From Pseudomonas triticicola (GTDB lineage: Bacteria > Pseudomonadota > Gammaproteobacteria > Pseudomonadales > Pseudomonadaceae), in the NCBI RefSeq assembly GCF_019145375.1, contig NZ_JAHSTX010000001.1, forward strand, positions 1,711,001 through 1,775,000: 64,000 nucleotides of DNA, read 5' to 3'. Below are positions 18,180 to 26,492 of this stretch, piece after piece (within the stretch, counting starts at the first letter, position 1; each line of letters opens with the position of its first letter). The notes under the pieces are model-generated. The model saw nothing but the letters and a program-made list of their open reading frames with translations, was not told where the DNA came from and did no database searches. A program made the translations under genes and the position numbers.

Positions 18180-20522
18180 ATGGATATCCAGTCTTCGATT
18201 TTCAACGAGCTGTTTGTGTTGTATCCAGTCATCATCCAAGGCTGGGTCACACCGGTGAAGCCGGAAGGCATTGCCCAGGGCGGGATTCCCAAGGCGCTTT
18301 ATGATGGCGAGACGCATGGCCTGGAATGTCTGATAGATCCGTGGACGGAAATGCAGCTCGCTTCCTGGACCATGGCTGCTTATGACCGCGTCGATCTGTA
18401 CGTCAACGACAACCCGACTTTCGCAACGGGCAAGACCGTTGCCCCGGGCGAAGAACAACAGCGGGTGCGCTTGTACTTGCCCCACGGTTGGCTCAACCAG
18501 GGCGTCAACCGCCTGTATTACAAGGTCACGCGCGTAGGAGGTAACGAGGAATCGTCTCGGGACATGCTAGCCCTCTACCATTTGCGTCTCCCGGAATCTC
18601 TGGATCTGATCATTCCGTCGGATGTAGAAGGTGAGGGCGTGGGGCCGGAGCTCGCCGCACGAGGTGTGACATTTGCGTTTACTTACAGCAACCGACGCCA
18701 CTCCGACTCCATCGTGTTTGCGCTCGGCGATACCACCGTGCGCTTCGATGTGCCCGACGCGCCGGCCCCTATCAACCTGACGCTGTACACCGATACCTTC
18801 CAGCGCGCCGGTGACAACCCGAATGCTGTTGCGGAATTCAGAGTATTTGACCAATTGGGCAATGCTGTCATGTCAGGTGAAAAGCGCGTGGACATTCACC
18901 TTGGTCGCCTTTCTCTGCCGGCACCCACTGTCCGTGGCATGAACGGCAACCAGTTCAGCCCGACCACTCCGGAAATCAGAGTTCTCGTACCGCAGGGTTC
19001 GTTACTGCCCACCGACACGTTGTGGGTGAACTGGCAAGGCGCGACGGCTGTCCCTGAAGGCTCCTACCCAAGCCCGCCTCGGCTGGTCAGTGCCGGCCTG
19101 GAGATTGCTGTGCCGCGCTCGGTGCTCGCCTACAGCCTGAGCCAAAGGGTTTCAGTCAGTTATTTTATCGAGCGCGACGGCAAAACCGTGGAGTCGGCTG
19201 TGTTGCTGCTGGACATTCTGCCGCTGCCGGCGACCGCTTTGATCGCACCGAAAATTGTCGAGGCGGATGCCAATAATTTCCTCGATGTCACGGCGCTTGA
19301 CACTAAAAACGCAACCATTCATGCGCTGCTGCATACCTTGATTGAAGCCGAACAGCCCTGCTGGCTGCGGCTGGAGGGCAAGAAGGCTGACGGCACTGCA
19401 CATGACTTGACTCTCTGGGCTGGGTTGCCAGCTAGAGTCAACAGCACTTGGATCAACCAGGGTTTCTGGCCACAGACACTGGCAAACAGTTATCTCGTTC
19501 AATTGGGGCATGGCACGACGCTGACGCTTAAATACCTGGTGGCGCTGGACAAGAGCAATATCGAAACGAACGCAGTGAAATTTCCCGATCGGGTTTACAC
19601 GGTCAAGGCTGTGGAATTGGTTGTGCCTACACTCGACGAGGTGTTGGACTCGAATGGAGACAAAGTGCCACAGGACAGCTGGACGGTCAGTACTGAGTTG
19701 ACGCTGTCAGGCAAAGCCAGCAACGGGCTGGAAGTTGAAATTTTCGATGATGACGGTTCGATGATCGTCTCCAAAGGGCCGGCGGCGGCTGACCCTGTCT
19801 CGGGTCGCTGGACTCATAAGATTTCGGTTGATGAAGGGCAGCATCGGTTGTTTGCGAGGTCGTTGTATCACAGTGGAGAGGTGGATTCTGGGGATTGGAG
19901 TTTAACGATTGTTGCCGAAATGATCGTCGACATAACGCCGGCAGCTCTCTCGGGACGCAATTTTACAATTGATTTAGAAACAATTAAATGGGAATTAACT
20001 GGCAAAGATCTTTCAGGAACAGCTCTCCAAAGAAGCGCCATGGGAGGACTGCCTCCGTATACTTACACCTCAAACAATATCACAGTCGCTTCAGTTGATG
20101 GAGACGGAACTATTCGCAGTCAAGGAAATGGTGCAGCTATGATATCCGTATCAGACCAATCTGGTCAGACTAAACAAATCGCAGTGCATGTTTCCAATGT
20201 GCGGCAATTGGTTTGCTCAGCTAGTGTGATGACAACTGACCAAGCGAATATCTGGATGAAAGACATCAATGGTTCCCCATGTCCTGCTACATATGGCGAC
20301 GATGATCTTGTTCAAAGACTGAATCTAAAATACCATGTCAAGCCGACTAGCGAATCTGGAACCCCTCATCGCCATTTTTTGCCGGGATTTATAGTGATGA
20401 CATCCCCGTACACTTCCTATATTTATTTAACATCACCGCCTGACGGGCATTTTAATGCACCATTGAGATACAACCCCGTACCGTCAACCACAATTGGCTA
20501 TCCACTTTGTTTTAAGGACTAA
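18180..20522 (+). CDS. Ig-like repeat protein with variable C-terminal region
   Basis: I choose ATG 18180, with AGGGAG seven bases upstream; ATG 18120 also has a GGAG site and would add 20 low-complexity residues. The 780-residue product has no clear signal peptide. Residues to about 570 are a chain of beta-sandwich-like segments with repeated patterns such as LVVPTLDEVLDSNGD and GLEVEIFDDDGSM. From about 580 the DNA becomes visibly richer in A+T, and the protein changes to a BIG2-like unit (YTSNNITVASVDGDGTIRSQ) and a Cys-containing end of about 110 residues that I do not recognise. It sits alone between the two DUF6124 cassettes. It may be a surface or secreted protein with an exchangeable tip; that is inference. 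Confidence 0.78.
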   Translation: MDIQSSIFNELFVLYPVIIQGWVTPVKPEGIAQGGIPKALYDGETHGLECLIDPWTEMQLASWTMAAYDRVDLYVNDNPTFATGKTVAPGEEQQRVRLYLPHGWLNQGVNRLYYKVTRVGGNEESSRDMLALYHLRLPESLDLIIPSDVEGEGVGPELAARGVTFAFTYSNRRHSDSIVFALGDTTVRFDVPDAPAPINLTLYTDTFQRAGDNPNAVAEFRVFDQLGNAVMSGEKRVDIHLGRLSLPAPTVRGMNGNQFSPTTPEIRVLVPQGSLLPTDTLWVNWQGATAVPEGSYPSPPRLVSAGLEIAVPRSVLAYSLSQRVSVSYFIERDGKTVESAVLLLDILPLPATALIAPKIVEADANNFLDVTALDTKNATIHALLHTLIEAEQPCWLRLEGKKADGTAHDLTLWAGLPARVNSTWINQGFWPQTLANSYLVQLGHGTTLTLKYLVALDKSNIETNAVKFPDRVYTVKAVELVVPTLDEVLDSNGDKVPQDSWTVSTELTLSGKASNGLEVEIFDDDGSMIVSKGPAAADPVSGRWTHKISVDEGQHRLFARSLYHSGEVDSGDWSLTIVAEMIVDITPAALSGRNFTIDLETIKWELTGKDLSGTALQRSAMGGLPPYTYTSNNITVASVDGDGTIRSQGNGAAMISVSDQSGQTKQIAVHVSNVRQLVCSASVMTTDQANIWMKDINGSPCPATYGDDDLVQRLNLKYHVKPTSESGTPHRHFLPGFIVMTSPYTSYIYLTSPPDGHFNAPLRYNPVPSTTIGYPLCFKD

Positions 20523-20605
20523 TATCAAAATCGAGATCATAAAATTCAAATATGGCTCAGACATACAGAGAGACAAAGTGACAATGGGGACAGATCTATT
20601 TAATC

Positions 20606-20931
20606 TTTTAAACGCCGCTGTTTAAAAGACACCTCCAGACACGCCTTCCAGGCTACAAATTCTTGCGCCATTGCCTACAGCTACGCCAGAATCCGCCGGC
20701 TTGTGCGCCTTGGGGGCGGGTTCTATTGTGGTGCGGTCGCTGAATGTTCAGTGATCGGGTTTAGCAGCCCGGGTTATCTCTAGACGCACAAGGTCTTGCC
20801 GTTATGGCGGCTTTGCGTGGGGCACTTCGGTGCGCCGGGTTCTAGAGTCCTGGTCTGCTAACCCGCGTACAGCCGCCACCTCTTTCGTTAGCAGCGAACG
20901 GTGGTAGCTTCACCACTCTAGAGGCTTCACC
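20606..20931 (+). promoter_or_regulatory. structured leader RNA candidate upstream of DUF6124 gene, copy B
   Basis: This is the second leader, starting with TTTTAAAC-GCCGCT-GTTTAAAA (8-bp arms). The middle strand has TCTAGAG (20841-20847) and CTGCTAACCCG (20855-20865). The upstream partners are CGGGTTTAGCAG (20756-20767, one bulge) and CTCTAGA (20778-20784). The downstream partners are TTAGCAG (20888-20894) in a hairpin loop and ACTCTAGA (20915-20922) overlapping the ribosome site. Compared with copy A, TCGCAG has become TAGCAG in both outer strands and CTGCGA has become CTGCTA in the middle. CCAAC/GTTGG has become CCACC/GGTGG, and the UUCG hairpin stem has changed on both sides. Just upstream, 20523-20605 is A+T-rich with no gene. 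Confidence 0.75.
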
Positions 20932-21291
20932 ATGATCAAACCAACACCCAACCCACCCGAAACCGACCCCACCTCCCCCTACGAATCCCTCGACTCAAAA
21001 AAACTTCACCAAGCCGCCGACCGCGCCCTCGACCACTACCTCTGCCCTCCCGGCTCAACCCCACCGCCGTTCAGCCCCCGCGCCATGTACGCGGTCACTG
21101 CCGACACCAGAAACGAAGACCTGCTGGCCAACGCCTGCGAAACCCTCGCCTCGGCCAAAACCATCGCCCAGGAGTTCGCCGGGCTGGTGAAGCCCTCGCA
21201 ACGCCGGACGCTGATGGGGATTGCGCAGTTGATCATGCTTGGGGAACTGGCGGTGAATCGGGTGCTGGATAATCTGGAGTTGCCGCAGTAG
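20932..21291 (+). CDS. DUF6124 family small protein, copy B
   Basis: The 119-residue product is identical to copy A except at two conservative positions. Many synonymous differences exist at the DNA level, so both copies appear to be under selection as proteins. GAGG (20921-20924) lies seven bases before the ATG and can be masked by the leader. Function is unknown. Confidence 0.85.
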   Translation: MIKPTPNPPETDPTSPYESLDSKKLHQAADRALDHYLCPPGSTPPPFSPRAMYAVTADTRNEDLLANACETLASAKTIAQEFAGLVKPSQRRTLMGIAQLIMLGELAVNRVLDNLELPQ

Positions 21292-21303
21292 CGGGCCTTT
21301 GAT

Positions 21304-21493
21304 GATCGTTCCCACGCTCTGCGTGGGAATGCCTCAAGGGACGCTCCGCGTTCCAGCTCTGGGGGGACGCAGAGCGTCCCGGGCTGCATTCCCACGCGGA
21401 GCGTGGGAATGCCTCAAGGGACGCTCCGCGTTCCAGCTCTGGGGGACGCTCTGCGTCCCGGGCTGCATTCCCACGCGGAGCGTGGGAACGATC
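21304..21493. repeat. palindromic repeat with internal tandem duplication
   Basis: Same family as 17801-17911, with an additional copy of the unit AATGCCTCAAGGGACGCTCC... to ...GCATTCCCACGC. The duplicated units differ slightly (GGGGGGACGCAGAGCGTCCC versus GGGGGACGCTCTGCGTCCC), as if the centre of the palindrome had flipped. Confidence 0.85.
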
Positions 21494-21528
21494 AACGCGT
21501 AAGCAATGAAGATTCCTGTCGGACCGCG

Positions 21529-22509
21529 TCAAGGCTGGAACCATTCGTGGCGTTCGTTGAAGGTTTGCTGGATGAGCTCGGTTAGGGCTTGGATTTCCGG
21601 TGTGTGTTGCGATTCAGCGTTGATCGCGAGCCAGGCGTGTAGCTGCATCGGTTCGGCGAATAATCCGGGCAATGCGATGAGGCCTCGGTCGAAGCGGCTC
21701 ATGTATGCCGGCAGCAAACCGATGCATGCGCTGCAGCGAATCATCTCGAGCATGAGTTCATAAGATTGCATCTGCACGACTCCGGCCAACCGCTGCTCGA
21801 CCAATTCATTCCACGGGCGAAAACTCTGAACCTGTCGATCATGCTGCCACTGCACCAGCATGAAATCCGCCAGATCATCCGGCGTTTCCGGGCGCGCCGT
21901 CACCCGTGAATAGCGCTTGGCAATGTGCGGCAGATATTCAATTCGCGCGAGGTGTTGCGGTTCGCTGGTGGCGAAGGTGGGACCAGGGTTTGAAGCATCG
22001 CTGGGCGCCAGCCAGAGGACAATGTCGGCGCTGACCGCACGCAATGACAGTTCGCTATCCAGGGCGATAATTTCCAGACGCAGGCTGGCGTTGCGCCGCA
22101 GCAATGCGATGAGGTCGCGGCCGAGGATGTCGTGGAGGATGGATTCGGCGATGGCGAGGCGGATCAGGGGTTGTTCGATGACCGGGAGTTTGCGTTGGTG
22201 GGCCAGGGTGCTGAGTCGGGCCTGCAACTGTTGGCCTTCGCGGGTGAGCGTTAGGGCGCTGCCCTGGAAGCTGAACAGGCTGTGTTGCAGTTGTTGTTCG
22301 AGTTGCGCGAGTTGTTTGCGCAGCAGCGTCGAGCGCACATTGAGGCTACGCGCGGCTTGCATGAAGCAGCCGCAGCGGGCGCTGACGAGGAAGTATTGGG
22401 CGACTTCGCTGTCGATGGTCGCGGCCTGGTTGAGCCAGGGTTCGGGGCTGGTTTGGGGCGTTTGGTAATCAGCGGCGCCCGGGCGTCCTGCGGGTTCGGT
22501 GAATGACAT
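21529..22509 (-). CDS. LysR-type transcriptional regulator
   Basis: The 326-residue protein has an N-terminal extension of about 32 residues before a winged-helix region (AQYFLVSARCGCFMQAARSL then LRKQLAQLEQQLQHSLF) and a periplasmic-binding-like effector domain. The helix-turn-helix is less canonical than usual, but length and layout fit the family. GGGAG precedes the start. It follows the envelope operon on the same strand after a REP pair. From memory, P. aeruginosa has a LysR gene (PA0701) at the same end of the equivalent operon, so it may regulate it. Confidence 0.8.
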   Translation of the reverse strand: MSFTEPAGRPGAADYQTPQTSPEPWLNQAATIDSEVAQYFLVSARCGCFMQAARSLNVRSTLLRKQLAQLEQQLQHSLFSFQGSALTLTREGQQLQARLSTLAHQRKLPVIEQPLIRLAIAESILHDILGRDLIALLRRNASLRLEIIALDSELSLRAVSADIVLWLAPSDASNPGPTFATSEPQHLARIEYLPHIAKRYSRVTARPETPDDLADFMLVQWQHDRQVQSFRPWNELVEQRLAGVVQMQSYELMLEMIRCSACIGLLPAYMSRFDRGLIALPGLFAEPMQLHAWLAINAESQHTPEIQALTELIQQTFNERHEWFQP

Positions 22510-22561
22510 TGATGACTCCCTGTCGATCTAATGTGGTTGCTCTGAATACACCGGATCTCAT

Positions 22562-22651
22562 TGTGGGAGCGAGCCTGCTCGCGAAAACGTTGGCACATTC
22601 AACATCTTCGCTGACTGACCCACCGCATTCGCGAGCAGGCTCGCTCCCACA
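22562..22651. repeat. REP pair (BIME)
   Basis: Inverted REPs at 22562-22585 and 22628-22651 separate the PPIase gene from the LysR gene. Confidence 0.92.
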
Positions 22652-22676
22652 GGGGTGAATGGTGTTCTGGCTGACT

Positions 22677-23624
22677 TCAGTATTTTCCCTCGAGGATTTT
22701 GTTCAGTTCGGCGCCATCGATGCTCAGGGTGGCGGTGTTGAGCATGCCGTCCAGATACGCTTGGGCGATCTGTTCCTGGCGTTGTGCACGCAGGGCCTGG
22801 GTCAGTTGGTCGCGCAGCTCCTCCAGCGTCGCGGTGCGGGCCGGTTGTTGTTCGGTGAGTTTGATCACGTGAAATCCGGCGGCGCTCTGCACGGGATCGG
22901 AAACCGCGCCTACCTTGAGCCGCGCCACGGCGCCACGTACTTCCGGCACCAGTTGCTGCAACGGTTGCAGGCCGGTATCACCACCCCGCTCTGCCGTCAC
23001 GCGATCCTGCGAATATTGCGTAGCGAGCGCCGCAAAATCAGCGGGTGCCGACTGCGCCTTCTTGCTCAATTCAGCGGCCTGTTTACGCACGGTTTCCAAC
23101 GAAGCGGAATCATTGACAGCAAGGAAAATCTGACTGACCCGATACAACGCCGGCGTCTGCCAGTTGGCCTTCCCCGCGTCATACGCCTGCTGCAACTCAG
23201 CCGCGCTCGGATACTCCGCCGGCACCTGACTCACCGAGCGCAAATAATCACGGAACACGATCTGCTCAGTCGCCGCGCGAGTCTGCCGGGCGATGTCTGG
23301 CCGCTGCGCCCAACCCTGCGCATCGGCCTGTTCCAGAACGGCTTTTTCCGCCAGTCGCGTACGAATCCAGCGCTCCAGCGCCTCACGGTTGCCGCGCAGT
23401 TGTTCGCGGGTTTGCGCCGGGACAGTGGCCAGCAGCGCCTGCAATTCCTCTGGCGAAACCTGCTGATTGCCCAACCGCGCGACCGCTGGCCCGGCTGCAA
23501 CCGCCATCACCGGCGACGGCTGCTGGGCGGCGACCGGGTCACTGCCCGGTCGCAGCACCAGCGCCACGGCCACCACCAACAACGCCAGCGCTCCGGCGCC
23601 GATCACCATGGCAGGCTTTTTCAC
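22677..23624 (-). CDS. membrane-anchored parvulin-type peptidyl-prolyl isomerase
   Basis: The start is GTG 23624, whose GTGA overlaps the YbjN-gene stop and which has AGGAAG upstream; the frame open to 23732 is not used. The 315-residue protein has one N-terminal membrane anchor (MVIGAGALALLVVAVALVL), a SurA/PpiD-like helical part and a rotamase domain (YRVSQIFLAVND ... RGGDTGLQPLQQLVPEV ... GFHVIKLTEQQPA). It should help fold exported proteins, plausibly the porin and TpsB encoded upstream. It is the last gene of the nine-gene operon. Confidence 0.87.
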   Translation of the reverse strand: MKKPAMVIGAGALALLVVAVALVLRPGSDPVAAQQPSPVMAVAAGPAVARLGNQQVSPEELQALLATVPAQTREQLRGNREALERWIRTRLAEKAVLEQADAQGWAQRPDIARQTRAATEQIVFRDYLRSVSQVPAEYPSAAELQQAYDAGKANWQTPALYRVSQIFLAVNDSASLETVRKQAAELSKKAQSAPADFAALATQYSQDRVTAERGGDTGLQPLQQLVPEVRGAVARLKVGAVSDPVQSAAGFHVIKLTEQQPARTATLEELRDQLTQALRAQRQEQIAQAYLDGMLNTATLSIDGAELNKILEGKY

Positions 23625-24091
23625 AGTGCGACTTCCTCTTGTTCGGCAACAGCGGATTTGGCGGTTTGCGAAGCAGCGGTCTGGCTGAAGTCGCGCAGGT
23701 AAACGATGAATTCCTGCAACAGGCGATCCCAAAGTTCCAGGTTGCCGCGCAGATGCTCGTTGCTCACGCCTGCAGCCACGACCACGTCCATCTCCATGAC
23801 CAGAAACTCACCCTGCAACGACAACCGCGCAAACCGTCGTGTCGCGTTCCACTGCTCGGCCACGCCCTGGGGCAAATCACCTTGCACGCGCAGGGCACAG
23901 CTGAAAGTGAAATCGACAAAGCTGCCCTGCTCCAGCGCCGGGTTGCCGAAACGCACGGCGTAGCCGATGCCCTGACTGGCGCTGAGCAATTGGACGATGC
24001 CGTTCTGTTCGCTCTGGTTAACGCGATAACCGGCTGCTTGCAGGACGTCGGTCAGCGATTGCGGGGAAACGTGGGTGATCAGTTGAGTCAT
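23621..24091 (-). CDS. YbjN domain protein
   Basis: The 156-residue protein has the YbjN pattern: LTDVLQAAGYRV at the start, a beta core (FVDFTFSCALRV), WNATRRFARLSLQGEFLVMEMDV in the middle, and the helical end LELWDRLLQEFIVYLRDF. It has no signal peptide. YbjN proteins have a chaperone-like fold and unclear roles. AAGGAAG precedes the ATG. It lies between the coiled-coil gene and the PPIase gene, with four-base overlap to the latter. Confidence 0.8.
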   Translation of the reverse strand: MTQLITHVSPQSLTDVLQAAGYRVNQSEQNGIVQLLSASQGIGYAVRFGNPALEQGSFVDFTFSCALRVQGDLPQGVAEQWNATRRFARLSLQGEFLVMEMDVVVAAGVSNEHLRGNLELWDRLLQEFIVYLRDFSQTAASQTAKSAVAEQEEVAL

Positions 24092-24108
24092 GACTTTCTT
24101 CCTTGTTA

Positions 24109-24738
24109 TCAGTGAGCGATCGCCGCTTGCGGCGCGTCGAATTGGGTTTTGTACAGCTCGTCGCCGAAGCCTTGCGCCAATTCATCGAACTTGACCCGGG
24201 CGCTGCCGGAGAAGGGCTGGCGGATCTTCATCACTTCGGCGACGTCGATGTTTTCGTAAGCCGTGAGGATCTGTTTGGCGACGCCGTACATTTGCTGATT
24301 CTTGGCTGAACATTGCTGCACTTGTGTGTCACGTTCCGCCAGCTGCGCTTGCAGCTTCGCGCGTTCGGCTTCTTTGCCGCGAGCGAGGACCAGCAATTCG
24401 TCATAGGCTTTTTTGAACTTGCCGGTCTGCTCGGCACTGGCCGCGACTTGCGCCTGAGCCTGGCTGTGCAGGCTCTGCTGTTGCCCGGCCAGTTGCTCGG
24501 CGAGGCCTTTGGCTTTGGCCAGTTCGGCAGTCAGCTGCTTGATCTGCGCTTGCGCTGCCTTGGCTTCGTTCTGCGCCGCCAGTTGCGCGGCGCTGGCCTG
24601 GGCCTGTTGGCTTTGCAGGGCCTGCAATTGCTGGGTGGTGCTGCGCAATTGCGTGCGCAAGCGCTCTTCCATGCCTTCGCCGTTCGCCCCGGTGGCGATC
24701 AGCAACCCCAGGCCCAGCGCGAGAAAACGCGTGTTCAT
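24109..24738 (-). CDS. exported coiled-coil protein
   Basis: The 209-residue protein has a signal peptide (MNTRFLALGLGLLIATGANG), then a long Ala/Gln-rich coiled coil (about residues 22-150) and a C-terminal part with two cysteines. It belongs to the porin-TonB operon; GGGAG precedes the ATG. No enzymatic motif is visible. It may be a periplasmic spacer or adaptor for the envelope complex; this is inference from fold and context only. Confidence 0.75.
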   Translation of the reverse strand: MNTRFLALGLGLLIATGANGEGMEERLRTQLRSTTQQLQALQSQQAQASAAQLAAQNEAKAAQAQIKQLTAELAKAKGLAEQLAGQQQSLHSQAQAQVAASAEQTGKFKKAYDELLVLARGKEAERAKLQAQLAERDTQVQQCSAKNQQMYGVAKQILTAYENIDVAEVMKIRQPFSGSARVKFDELAQGFGDELYKTQFDAPQAAIAH

Positions 24739-24755
24739 AAAGCTCTCCCGGCGCT

Positions 24756-26459
24756 TTAGAAGCGCGTGTTGATCTCAAGCTGCAAGACGTCGATGTCGAA
24801 CGGCGCGCCGTACACCGCTTCGGTGCTCATCCAGCGGCCGGTGGCGGAAACGTTCTTCGCCAGGCCGTAGTTGCCGCCCATGAAATAGCCCTTGGCGTTG
24901 GTGCCGCCGAGGTGGAACGACGAGTCGTTGAAGCCGTCGGGCAAGGCGTCCGGCTGGATGTACTTGTAGCCGGCGAACAGGTTCCAGTCGCCCTTGCGCT
25001 TGAGGTCCAGCGCGTTGCCGAGGGTGAACTGCACCATCCATGCATTGGCGCCGCTTTCGATCTCGCCGTTGCTGTCGAGGTTGTTGACGATCTGCCCGGC
25101 GGAACGCTTGCGCATGTCGCCTTCGTCGTAGCTGAGGTTGTGGATGTAGTTGCCCTGGCTGCGCAGTTTGAAGTCCTGCGGCAGGTCGGCATCCCAGACC
25201 ACGTTGAGATCGAGCAGGTTGAACTCGGAGGCGAGACCGACGAATTGCGGCTGCGGCGTAGCGCTCGGGTTGAGCGGGTTCGGCGTGATGTCACGCAGCA
25301 GGAACACGCTGTTGCCCTTCTGCATGAACGCCGCGCGGGTGCCGTCGCTGTCGCAGCCCGGCGCGCCGGCCCACGGTTCGCAAGGGCTGGAGCGCTGGCC
25401 CTGAATATCGTCGAAGCGGTAATAGGCCAGCGCCCCCTTGAGGCGGTTGTTGCTGTTGATCGCCCATTTCGCGCCGAGCTGCGCGCCGTACAGCCATTTG
25501 TTGTCGCTCTCTTCCTTATCGAAACCGTTGCTGCTGGAAGTGTCGTTGGTGTAGTCCACCGGGAACGCGCCGACGGTGCCGAACACACCCCAATCGCGGT
25601 TGAGCTTGTGATCGAAAATCGCCGCCACACCGTCGAAATTCAGGTCGTTGGAATAGAGCATGTCGGTGGACATGAACGGGTTGGCGAAGCGCCCGCCGGT
25701 CAGGGTCAATTCGTCCATTGGCTTCCAGGTCAGGTAGCCCTGATCGAGCCAGATGTCCTTCTTGGCAAAGCCGCCGCCGAGGCTCTGCGTGGTCGATACC
25801 GGGTTGTTGTCCGAACCGGTGCCGATGCGAATGCCGGCGGTCCATTCCTCGGAGATCACCGCTTTCATGCCCAGGCGTGCGCGCAGGCGAAAGAGGTTTT
25901 CGCGGTCTTCGCGGGTGTTGAGCAACGGCGGCAGGCTGGTGCTGCTGTTGGGATTTACGTCGTACGGGCCATTGTTGTTGAGCTTGGCGAAGTCGACGAT
26001 TTCGTTGCTGTTGTTGCCCGAGTAGTACCGCGACTCGTCTCGCAGGCGAATGTCACCGTCGAAGCTGATGCGCGAGGCCCAATCCGGAAAGGTATTCGGC
26101 GCTGCCCAGTTTTCCTGTTTGGCGGTGGCCATGACCTCGGCTTTGACCTGATCGCGGATCTGGTCACGCACCGCTGCCGGCACGTACTGCACGCGCACAT
26201 CGCCCGGCGCGGCGACCGGCCCGGCCGCGACTGCGGTGGACGCGGCAGCCTGTTTCGCCTGCGCCGCTTCGTTCTGCGCCTGGGCGATCAGCGCGTCAGC
26301 CTTGTCCTGTTTCAGAATGCCCTGCTCGACCAGCAAGCGGATCAGATTGATCGTGGCGTTCTCCGACGGCGCAGGCGCTGCCACGGCCTGACCGACCAGG
26401 GTCGCAATGACCATGCCGACCGCCAGGGACAATCGATTCACGTTGGAAATCATTTGCAC
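24756..26459 (-). CDS. putative outer membrane porin
   Basis: The 567-residue protein has a signal peptide ending in VGQAVAAP, then a short helical region (LIRLLVEQGILKQDKADALIAQ) and a coiled segment. The rest is a long alternating beta region ending in a C-terminal Phe-type signature (LQLEINTRF). This matches the 'putative porin' family (Porin_5-like). The N-terminal helices may contact peptidoglycan. Position after tonB and exbBD suggests a substrate channel in an energised envelope system; the substrate is unknown. Confidence 0.85.
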   Translation of the reverse strand: MQMISNVNRLSLAVGMVIATLVGQAVAAPAPSENATINLIRLLVEQGILKQDKADALIAQAQNEAAQAKQAAASTAVAAGPVAAPGDVRVQYVPAAVRDQIRDQVKAEVMATAKQENWAAPNTFPDWASRISFDGDIRLRDESRYYSGNNSNEIVDFAKLNNNGPYDVNPNSSTSLPPLLNTREDRENLFRLRARLGMKAVISEEWTAGIRIGTGSDNNPVSTTQSLGGGFAKKDIWLDQGYLTWKPMDELTLTGGRFANPFMSTDMLYSNDLNFDGVAAIFDHKLNRDWGVFGTVGAFPVDYTNDTSSSNGFDKEESDNKWLYGAQLGAKWAINSNNRLKGALAYYRFDDIQGQRSSPCEPWAGAPGCDSDGTRAAFMQKGNSVFLLRDITPNPLNPSATPQPQFVGLASEFNLLDLNVVWDADLPQDFKLRSQGNYIHNLSYDEGDMRKRSAGQIVNNLDSNGEIESGANAWMVQFTLGNALDLKRKGDWNLFAGYKYIQPDALPDGFNDSSFHLGGTNAKGYFMGGNYGLAKNVSATGRWMSTEAVYGAPFDIDVLQLEINTRF

Positions 26460-26492
26460 ACAACTCCTTTTGCCGAAGCTTGAATAAGTGAA

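Larger units (their letters stand above)
20606..21519 (+). repeat. cassette B of the 0.85-kb direct repeat
   Basis: Direct repeat of 17098-17936 (leader, DUF6124 gene, palindromic repeat, tail). It is longer than A because the palindromic part contains an extra unit of about 85 bases. Confidence 0.9.

Noticed and set aside
20560..20605. Insertion-sequence end (GACAATGGGGACAGATC)
   Set aside because: The short string resembles sequence near some Pseudomonas transposons from memory, but no inverted repeat or transposase remnant supports it.
21036..21544. Minus-strand frames with PRRAWERSS-like sequence near the DUF6124 genes
   Set aside because: These are DUF1534-type artefacts of the palindromic repeat family, not genes.
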